Origin: Gammaproteobacteria bacterium
GTDB lineage: Bacteria > Pseudomonadota > Gammaproteobacteria > GCA-001735895
Direction of reading: 5' to 3'
Length of the DNA: 7,406 bases
NCBI GenBank assembly: GCA_003231795.1
Contig: QIJI01000113.1
Span: 1 to 7,406 of the forward strand
In this document: positions 1-4,815 of the stretch, piece by piece
Numbering within the stretch: the first letter of the stretch is position 1
How the letters are laid out: the number at the start of each line of letters is the position of its first letter
The notes under the pieces: model-generated
What the model was told of the DNA's origin: nothing
Seen by the model: only the letters and a program-made list of their open reading frames with translations
Database searches by the model: none
Position numbers and translations under genes: made by a program

Positions 1-171
1 CCGAAGCAACATACCCTGCCGTTACAGATGTGGTCTGGAATCCGTCAGGAAATCAGTCCAACCATACTGTCTGCGGCAACCATCCTGGTGTTGTTCTCGA
101 TCGTATTGCTGACCACGCTGGAACTATTGCGTAGAAGAAGTGAGCGAATAAGGGGTATTACCCCGCACTAA
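1..171 (+). CDS. ABC transporter permease, PotC/PotB-like, C-terminal fragment
   Basis: Frame 1 is open from the left edge to a TAA at 169-171 and gives the last 56 residues of a protein truncated by the window. The segment LPLQMWSGIRQEISPTI followed by a hydrophobic helix (about residues 21-43) and a basic tail (LLRRRSERIRG) is the usual end of inner-membrane permeases in spermidine/putrescine-type ABC importers. There, the last transmembrane helix follows a short periplasmic loop. The fragment lacks the EAA loop that contacts the ATPase, so the substrate cannot be deduced; other polyamine, iron or thiamine-class permeases of the same superfamily remain possible. It is upstream of and co-directional with the small gene at 223, but a weak hairpin lies between them. 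Confidence 0.8.
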   Translation, partial: PKQHTLPLQMWSGIRQEISPTILSAATILVLFSIVLLTTLELLRRRSERIRGITPH

Positions 172-184
172 GCCGCTCCTGAGT

Positions 185-202
185 GCTGTAAAAAATTACA
201 GC
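185..202 (+). terminator. weak hairpin after permease gene
   Basis: A perfect 7-bp inverted repeat (GCTGTAA, 4-nt A loop, TTACAGC) lies 14 nt after the permease stop codon and is followed by a pyrimidine-rich run (CTTGTTCTTCTTCATTT). It could be a weak Rho-independent terminator. The stem is AT-rich and the tract is not a clean T run, so this is tentative. Confidence 0.3.
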
Positions 203-222
203 CTTGTTCTTCTTCATTTAGC

Positions 223-411
223 ATGGAAACTGGCGACATGGTGTACTACCTGTACACCGATCAAAACGGTACTCAAATCAAGTTGGCGGCGGTAGTCCTT
301 GCTATAGAAAGCGACGGGATTCTGATTCGAGTCGGTCGCTACGACGTCCATAGCAAGCAAGTTTCAACTTCTGAATCGACCGTGCCCGAACATGCCCTGC
401 AGGCGCGTTGA
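223..411 (+). CDS. small hypothetical protein, 62 aa
   Basis: This short ORF encodes 62 residues beginning METGDMVYYLYTD. I do not recognise a named family. The sequence has no cysteine, no signal peptide and no transmembrane helix. It alternates hydrophobic and polar residues (KLAAVVLAIESDGILIRVGRYDV), as expected of a small all-beta barrel of SH3/KOW type; that fold is an inference. The ATG at 223 has no Shine-Dalgarno sequence. The in-frame ATG at 238 (57 aa) is preceded by GGAAA at 8-nt spacing and may be the real start. The gene converges on the DUF4384 gene with a 61-nt gap in which I see no convincing terminator. The coherent composition argues for a real gene rather than chance. Confidence 0.5.
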   Translation: METGDMVYYLYTDQNGTQIKLAAVVLAIESDGILIRVGRYDVHSKQVSTSESTVPEHALQAR

Positions 412-472
412 TACCCTGCAGTTTCGAAGAAGAACTGGCTACAACCGGATAGTTAGTAACCCGACGACTAAT

Positions 473-988
473 TCAATCGACAGCGGGCAGGGTCTTTATC
501 TGTAACTCGGACCCTCCATAGACCAATGAACCCTTTTTGATATCCTCGCTAATCCTTCCGATATCGACATCCAGCAAGATCAGTCCGTTTTCGAGCAAAC
601 TTCCGGGGAACTGTAAATCACCATTGCTGCTGGCAAAAACAATCAATTGTTCATCACCAAAGGGAGCCTGCACGGTGAACTGGAAGGCCTGCCCGGACGA
701 GGGTAACGGCATGAATATCCCCGCTTCGTAGGCATGGTTTTTGAGATACTGATTGGGCAGTAATTGCAGCAAATTTGCATTCGCGTCGCGGTAAAAGAGA
801 TAGACAAAGGCCTTTTGATCGAGCGACAGTAAAAAGGAAATTCGATCACCCTGGGTAAAGCTTTGCTGATCACCGAGATGGGTGGTGATAGCGACCTCGA
901 TCGGTTTCGGTTCCTGTGCGTACGCAGGATTAATCAACAGCGCGAAAACGAATAAATGGCCGGCGAAGGCGAATGCTCTAGCCCGCAT
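473..988 (-). CDS. exported DUF4384-domain protein
   Basis: The 171-residue product starts with a signal peptide (MRAR, hydrophobic residues 5-22, probable cleavage after AYA24). The mature part resembles DUF4384: GDRISFLLSLDQKAFVYLFY at 47-66, then NLLQLLPNQY (72-81) and GDEQLIVFAS (111-120). DUF4384 domains are small beta-rich modules often found fused to or near caspase-like, CHAT or kinase domains. Here the module is a separate gene at the end of a caspase-containing cluster, so a role as a periplasmic partner of that system is likely but unproven. The start codon and the ribosome-binding sequence (AAGGTGGTGA, 3 nt before ATG) lie in the terminus of a MITE-like insertion. The native start was probably ATG GTA ACT AGA GCA, overlapping the upstream stop; the insertion changed MVTRAFAF to MRARAFAF and kept the frame. 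Confidence 0.85.
   Translation of the reverse strand: MRARAFAFAGHLFVFALLINPAYAQEPKPIEVAITTHLGDQQSFTQGDRISFLLSLDQKAFVYLFYRDANANLLQLLPNQYLKNHAYEAGIFMPLPSSGQAFQFTVQAPFGDEQLIVFASSNGDLQFPGSLLENGLILLDVDIGRISEDIKKGSLVYGGSELQIKTLPAVD
978..981. repeat. target-site duplication CTAG, left copy
   Basis: CTAG directly abuts the left inverted repeat of the MITE-like element and matches the copy at 1158-1161. Because CTAG is palindromic it could also be counted as part of the inverted repeats. Deleting the element plus one copy restores an in-frame overlapping gene junction, which favours a target duplication. Confidence 0.7.
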
Positions 989-992
989 TTCT

Positions 993-1002
993 CACCACCT
1001 TT
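993..1002 (-). promoter_or_regulatory. MITE-borne ribosome-binding-like sequence
   Basis: Read on the minus strand, AAGGTGGTGA matches the anti-Shine-Dalgarno complement AAGGAGGTGA in 9 of 10 positions and ends three bases (GAA) before the ATG at 988. It lies wholly in the left terminal repeat of the insertion and decides the start of the DUF4384 gene. Confidence 0.6.
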
Positions 1003-1026
1003 CGTAGCGAGACGGCGAAAGGTGGT
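994..1026. repeat. internal 11-bp hairpin in the MITE-like element
   Basis: ACCACCTTTCG (994-1004) and CGAAAGGTGGT (1016-1026) form a perfect 11-bp stem with an 11-nt loop. GAAAGGTGGT occurs again in the right terminal repeat (1136-1145), so the left end can pair either locally or with the far end of the element. On a minus-strand transcript the local stem lies directly upstream of the DUF4384 start and would occlude the AAGGTGGTGA sequence. Confidence 0.6.
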
Positions 1027-1157
1027 ATCCCACGTGTCTTTCGCGACCGAAGAGTGCGCAGGCATTGTCGACACACTGTTGAGCGCTCTGACCGAGTGAA
1101 AGTCATGTGGGATGCCGCATAGCGCTGTCGCAGTAGAAAGGTGGTGAGAAATGCGGG

Positions 1158-1161
1158 CTAG
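1158..1161. repeat. target-site duplication CTAG, right copy
   Basis: This is the second CTAG, at the right end of the element and immediately next to the stop codon (1162-1164, minus strand) of the outer-membrane protein gene. It pairs with the left copy at 978-981. Confidence 0.7.
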
Positions 1162-1905
1162 TTACCATCTGAAAACGCGATTGTAGCCAAAGAATACTCC
1201 GTTGAGAGAATACTCCTGCCGATTACCATCGTCATAATCGAAATCATAATTGCGAAGTTTGAGGCCGAAGTTGACCGTGTTTTCCTGATCAAGCTGATAA
1301 ACCGCCCCGGCTACGAGCGAATTGCTGGTTCCATCGCCCAATGAAGACACGTCGTTATCTTCAAGGCTGCCATTGACGATTCCGAAGCTGCCGAACAGGA
1401 GCCACTGGCTATTGATTACTTGAAATCCCGAAACACCAAAACCCAGGCCGGCAAAGCTTTGCTCATAACCGGTATCGCGCCATTCACTGTGTGTGGCCTT
1501 TAAATCCAGAAACAGCGATACGTTTTCCCAGAAGTAATAGCCGACGAGTAAATCAAGATCTGAATGCTTGACCTTGATATCACTCGAGTTAACGGCTCCG
1601 AGTGACGTAAACTGGGCCGGCGCGTCTGAATCAAAACTATATTCCCCACCCTGCAAATTAATACCGGTGTAAAATTTATCCTTGCGATAGTTGAGGCTGA
1701 AGGCGAACTGACCGCCGTCATCGCTTTCAAAATTGCTATTGCCTGACCCGTTATCACCTTCCCAGCCGGAACCGTTGATGGTAATCCCGAGTCCGAGGGA
1801 GTCTGTATAACCGGTCACTGGCAATAGCGACGCCAGCAACATCGAAATAATCACAGTGGTGTTTCGCAACAGCGTTTTACTGTCTGGATTTAAATTTATT
1901 TTCAT
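1162..1905 (-). CDS. outer-membrane beta-barrel protein
   Basis: The 247-residue product has a basic N-terminus and a hydrophobic segment (about residues 16-30), with likely signal cleavage near residues 32-35. The remainder alternates hydrophobic and polar residues in repeated strands (GGQFAFSLNYRKDKFYTGINL, SDLDLLVGYYFWENVSLFLDL, SLVAGAVYQLDQENTVNFGLKL) separated by Asp/Ser/Gly-rich loops. It ends in an aromatic residue (YNRVFRW), as the C-terminal beta-signal of outer-membrane proteins requires. Its size fits a barrel of about 8-10 strands; I cannot give a specific function. The gene starts 6 nt after the caspase stop and has no clear Shine-Dalgarno sequence, so it is probably translationally coupled. 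Its stop codon touches the CTAG flank of the MITE-like element. Confidence 0.8.
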   Translation of the reverse strand: MKINLNPDSKTLLRNTTVIISMLLASLLPVTGYTDSLGLGITINGSGWEGDNGSGNSNFESDDGGQFAFSLNYRKDKFYTGINLQGGEYSFDSDAPAQFTSLGAVNSSDIKVKHSDLDLLVGYYFWENVSLFLDLKATHSEWRDTGYEQSFAGLGFGVSGFQVINSQWLLFGSFGIVNGSLEDNDVSSLGDGTSNSLVAGAVYQLDQENTVNFGLKLRNYDFDYDDGNRQEYSLNGVFFGYNRVFRW

Positions 1906-1911
1906 AATAGA

Positions 1912-2916
1912 TTACAGCGTTGGCAAAGGAATGCTCAGACTCGGGTCTTGCGGCAGACGTTTAACTTCTGCTTCAATCACAATATTCTGACTCGGTGCGA
2001 CTTCGACTTCAATTTTTAGTTTTTCTGCAGGTACTCCGTCTACCGAAACCTTGAGTTTGATAAATATAAACTCACCAAGTTCGTCACCGGCACCATGCAA
2101 CACCCCACTTTCCGGCACCTGATCGACATTATTCGCAACCGCTCGAATAACGGTTCCGGAAAGCTCGCTTATCGTCAGCATTTCCTGATCATTATTCTCG
2201 AGTTCGTTGAGTAAAAAATAAGTAAACGGGGATTGTCCAGAGTCCTGATAATTATCATCAACATATTCGATTCCGCCAGCCGATATAACTTGCACACTTT
2301 TCTTGTTCGATACTTTTTCCAAATAACCCTGGCTAAGATTTCCCTGCGATATGCCCCGGGTACCTTGACGCAGCAAAGTCCCGCTGAAGCAGGAGTCAGA
2401 AATCAGCAAGGTGTGCCTGGCCCTGGAGGCAATAGTGATGAGCTCATCCCGAATCGTCGAGTTGCGCAGGAAGGTTGTATTGTCGAAACCTTGTGCATCC
2501 ACCGGAACCCAGAAACCGCGATCGGATTCGGTATCCAGGTACCCATGTCCGGCGTAATACACCAGGATGCTGTCATTGGGCAGGGCCTTTTTAGACAGGC
2601 GTTCCAGCGCTTGCAAAATATCGCGCCGGGTTGCGTTTTCCAGTAACTCGATATCGCTGAAACCATAACTCCTCTGTAACAGACTGGTTACTGCGCGGGC
2701 GCCTGCAACGGCCGTTTCGAGGGCAGGCCATTGATTTTGCGGATCTCGGTAAAGGTCATTACCAATGATCAGGGCTCGATAGACTCCGTTTACAAAAGGC
2801 GTTTTCTGAATCACCGGAATCGATTCCAATGCAATCCCGCGTGACTGACTCAATACCGAATTGGCTGGTAGCCATATCAAAAGGCTCAGAATTACAATTT
2901 TATAGTGTTTCATCAT
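1912..2916 (-). CDS. exported caspase-family (C14) peptidase
   Basis: The 334-residue product begins with a signal peptide (MMKHYKIV, hydrophobic to about residue 19, cleavage near residues 20-24). A caspase p20-like fold follows, from about residue 43: strand RALIIGND (48-54), catalytic His124 in YYAGHGY, and catalytic Cys176 in ISDSCFSGT. Downstream are the ISAGG strand (211-215) and SPFTYFLLNEL (229-239), typical of bacterial metacaspase/orthocaspase proteins. Both catalytic residues are present, so an active cysteine peptidase, probably of Arg/Lys preference as in metacaspases, is likely. Residues about 283-334 form a tail rich in Val, Glu and Lys. It starts 17 nt after the anti-sigma gene. 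Export places it in the periplasm or at the membrane surface, where the periplasmic part of the anti-sigma protein or envelope proteins could be substrates; that is inference. The second ATG (2913) is an equally possible start. Confidence 0.9.
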   Translation of the reverse strand: MMKHYKIVILSLLIWLPANSVLSQSRGIALESIPVIQKTPFVNGVYRALIIGNDLYRDPQNQWPALETAVAGARAVTSLLQRSYGFSDIELLENATRRDILQALERLSKKALPNDSILVYYAGHGYLDTESDRGFWVPVDAQGFDNTTFLRNSTIRDELITIASRARHTLLISDSCFSGTLLRQGTRGISQGNLSQGYLEKVSNKKSVQVISAGGIEYVDDNYQDSGQSPFTYFLLNELENNDQEMLTISELSGTVIRAVANNVDQVPESGVLHGAGDELGEFIFIKLKVSVDGVPAEKLKIEVEVAPSQNIVIEAEVKRLPQDPSLSIPLPTL

Positions 2917-2925
2917 TATTTAAGT

Positions 2926-2937
2926 ATAGACGTCTAT
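2926..2937. repeat. 12-bp perfect palindrome at anti-sigma/caspase junction
   Basis: ATAGACGTCTAT is a perfect palindrome covering the stop codon of the anti-sigma gene and 10 nt upstream of the caspase start. It could bind a dimeric regulator or be chance. No promoter hexamers accompany it. Confidence 0.3.
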
Positions 2938-3827
2938 TCGGTTGCGATAACAAAGCCGCCGCTGGCTTGAAAAGATTGTTTCGAATCAATTTCCCCGCTC
3001 AACACCCATTCGTAACGCAGCGTTGACGGGATTTCAGACAATTTCACGAACGCCGTGGTGGTATCCAGGATTTGTCGTGACAGAACCTGCGTTTCCCCAT
3101 TGCTAAATACCTGTAATTTAAGACTATAGAACTCGGCGTCACCAACTTCAGGCCAGCTCAGGCGCAACCTCCTGTCAGGCGTCAACTCGATTTGCATCGC
3201 GCCAAATGGTTTAGTGTTGGCATCCCGCTGGGTAAAAAATCCGATTCCGGGCTGGTTTTCCTGCCCAACGAACTGAATCACCGGGTTATCACTAAAAGCG
3301 ACAACCCTAAACTGATCATCGCTATCTCCCGCGTACAGATTAAGCAGTATGGTGGCGAGCATCATTACCACAGCGACCGCTGGTGCCATTTGCCAGACAG
3401 GTGCGCGGAAATTTAACCAGTCGCGTAAGCGTTCGCTGATGCGTAACCCTAAAGAAGTTCGAACGGGAAGCTCCTGCCTGAGTGAATTCATTGCCTGCGC
3501 ATGACTGGCAAAATGCAGTGCCGCGCGTAACGCGCCCGGATCCTGTTTTATCTGCTGTCGCAACAGTTCTGCTTGCTCGGTATCCGCTGCGGTCGCCATC
3601 AAAGCAGCCATCGATTCTTCGACATCGACTGCCTCAGATTCCAGCCAATGTCCCTGATCACGAACCAGCGCGGTTAATTCAGCGCGCCGACGACAATAGC
3701 GGCAACTGGACAGATGCAGCCGCAATGGACTGAATTTCTCCAGTTCCGGAGATTTGACGTAGTCAAGAATCTCTTGATCCTGTGGGTGTTCTACTGAGCC
3801 CATCATTTCATCCGAATTATTCGACAT
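2934..3827 (-). CDS. one-TM anti-sigma factor-like zinc-motif protein
   Basis: The 297-residue product has an N-terminal cytoplasmic region with HLSSCRYC, an HX3CX2C motif (His38, Cys42, Cys45) typical of zinc-binding anti-sigma (ZAS/zf-HC2) domains. A single transmembrane helix lies at about 145-166 (WQMAPAVAVVMMLATILLNL), preceded by basic residues, so the C-terminus should be periplasmic. The C-terminal part (about 215-297) has strands RLRLSWPEVGDAEFYSLKL and LRYEWVLSGEI, resembling a fibronectin-III or Ig-like sandwich. Residues 65-120 are a helical linker. Its position directly after the sigma-like gene (38-nt gap) supports a sigma/anti-sigma pair: the cytoplasmic part would hold the sigma factor and the periplasmic part would sense. 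Sequestration is not demonstrated; positive regulation is also possible. Confidence 0.75.
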   Translation of the reverse strand: MSNNSDEMMGSVEHPQDQEILDYVKSPELEKFSPLRLHLSSCRYCRRRAELTALVRDQGHWLESEAVDVEESMAALMATAADTEQAELLRQQIKQDPGALRAALHFASHAQAMNSLRQELPVRTSLGLRISERLRDWLNFRAPVWQMAPAVAVVMMLATILLNLYAGDSDDQFRVVAFSDNPVIQFVGQENQPGIGFFTQRDANTKPFGAMQIELTPDRRLRLSWPEVGDAEFYSLKLQVFSNGETQVLSRQILDTTTAFVKLSEIPSTLRYEWVLSGEIDSKQSFQASGGFVIATE

Positions 3828-3865
3828 ATGACTAACAGACCCCGGGAAGCCGGAAATTTGAAAAA

Positions 3866-4771
3866 TTATTCATCGCCCTGCAACAAAATACCGAGCCTCG
3901 ATAGCGTTTTGCGTTTGAAATAATAAAGTTGTTGATGGTTTGTCTGGTCGGCGCTGACACCTTTTTTAAGGCTGATGTCCAGAGTACGCAGGGCCTTCAA
4001 AACATTGTCGGCATCCTGTTCCTCGATAATCATCGCTTCCAGCACAAATTGCTCGGTGGCATCCAGTTCAGCCCAGCACTGGCGCAACAATTCTCGCTGC
4101 TGCTGTACTTCGATAGCTTCGTCGTCAACCGCTACATCCTGCTGATGCGAGTCCTCCTCATCGACCTGACTACCGGTGAGCGAAATTTCATGGGGTGGAT
4201 TCAACAGAAACAGCTTATGACGGCGAGTCAGTTCGAGCACGATCTGGTTGATCAGAACTTCGGTTTTCCCGATTGCCAGGTGCAGGGTTTGAGCCATGGT
4301 CGCAACCGACTGCCCCAGTCTCAGGGCATAAAATATAGCTGCGGCCTGCTCGCCCAGTTCCCGAATATAGAGTGGTACCTGCTGTCGTCTACCAAAACGC
4401 CAGTCTTTCCAGCGTTCGTAAAATGGTAGCGAATTGGCTATGGTGTACAGATAATCAAACAGGCTGGCCTGGTTACGCCCTTCAAATTTCTGCAGTCGCC
4501 CCGATTTACACAAGTCATCGAGCATCCAGCCGTAACTGGCATTGCCCCACTCACACAAAGAAGCGTCGGCACGAGCCGAGCCAATGGGCTGGCTTAAACT
4601 GCATCGAAATTGATACTGATTCTGGCGGCAATAGCGTTTACAAAAACGATTGGTCTGAAAGTCGATTAACGGATGCGCAATTTCGTTAACCTTGCGCTGG
4701 GCATCCTGGTCACCGGTCGCGGCAAGAACGGCCAGCTCCTTTTGATCCGAATGATTACGATTATCAACCAT
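3866..4771 (-). CDS. divergent sigma-70-like regulator with Cys cluster
   Basis: From the ATG at 4771 the product is 301 residues. It starts like a sigma factor (ELAVLAATGDQDAQRKVNEI). SLFDYLYTIANSLPFYERWKDWRFGRR (about residues 103-129) resembles sigma region 2, in which a helix of the WLY.IA.N type is followed by a basic segment. The C-terminus (LRQCWAELDATEQFVLEAMII and YYFKRKTLSRLGILL) is placed like region 4, although its helix-turn-helix is weak. Cys44, Cys48, Cys57 and Cys73 form a C-X3-C-X8-C-X15-C cluster that may bind metal. An acidic linker lies at about 203-220. An in-frame ATG at 4834 would add 21 residues and overlap the peptidase gene by 19 nt. I prefer 4771 because the added residues look non-coding and it leaves a 44-nt gap. 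The neighbouring anti-sigma gene supports the assignment; another DNA-binding regulator is the alternative. Confidence 0.65.
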   Translation of the reverse strand: MVDNRNHSDQKELAVLAATGDQDAQRKVNEIAHPLIDFQTNRFCKRYCRQNQYQFRCSLSQPIGSARADASLCEWGNASYGWMLDDLCKSGRLQKFEGRNQASLFDYLYTIANSLPFYERWKDWRFGRRQQVPLYIRELGEQAAAIFYALRLGQSVATMAQTLHLAIGKTEVLINQIVLELTRRHKLFLLNPPHEISLTGSQVDEEDSHQQDVAVDDEAIEVQQQRELLRQCWAELDATEQFVLEAMIIEEQDADNVLKALRTLDISLKKGVSADQTNHQQLYYFKRKTLSRLGILLQGDE

Positions 4772-4815
4772 CGATATGTGATCCGTGCAATATCCACTGT
4801 GCGACCCGCGACGGA

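Larger units (their letters stand above)
982..1157. mobile_element. MITE-like palindromic insertion, 176 bp
   Basis: The element has perfect terminal inverted repeats of 22 bp (982-1003 and 1136-1157; outer end CCCGCATTTCTCACC). It is flanked on both sides by CTAG, so the symmetric arms extend to 26 nt (978-1003 and 1136-1161). The interior is an imperfect palindrome centred on GTCGAC at 1067-1072; for example ATCCCACGTGTCTTTC on one arm pairs with ATCCCACATGACTTTC on the other after a 1-nt shift. It encodes no protein. These features fit a non-autonomous element moved in trans. A 4-bp CTAG duplication is seen with some IS families, for example the IS5 group with YTAR targets, but I cannot assign the parent. 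The element separates the barrel and DUF4384 genes, which otherwise would overlap. Confidence 0.85.

Noticed and set aside
412..472. Search for a bidirectional terminator between the convergent small gene and DUF4384 gene.
   Set aside because: Only short chance complementarities such as GTTA-G-TAAC are present; no stable stem with a T run.
978..1161. Reading the long palindrome as a Rho-independent terminator or CRISPR-type repeat.
   Set aside because: There is no T tract, no repeat-spacer periodicity and only one unit. Perfect termini, flanking CTAG and the restored gene junction fit a transposed element.
1151..1186. ATG with a strong Shine-Dalgarno-like sequence at the right end of the MITE, reading out as an 11-codon peptide on the plus strand.
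   Set aside because: It is the mirror image of the left terminus, ends after 11 codons and is antisense to the barrel gene; there is no sign of a functional peptide.
2233..2646. 137-codon plus-strand ORF opposite the caspase gene.
   Set aside because: It is antisense to clear caspase motifs and its translation has no recognisable or coherent protein character.
3929..4429. 166-codon plus-strand ORF opposite the sigma-like gene.
   Set aside because: It is a shadow of the minus-strand gene, with low-complexity, unlikely protein composition and no domain resemblance.
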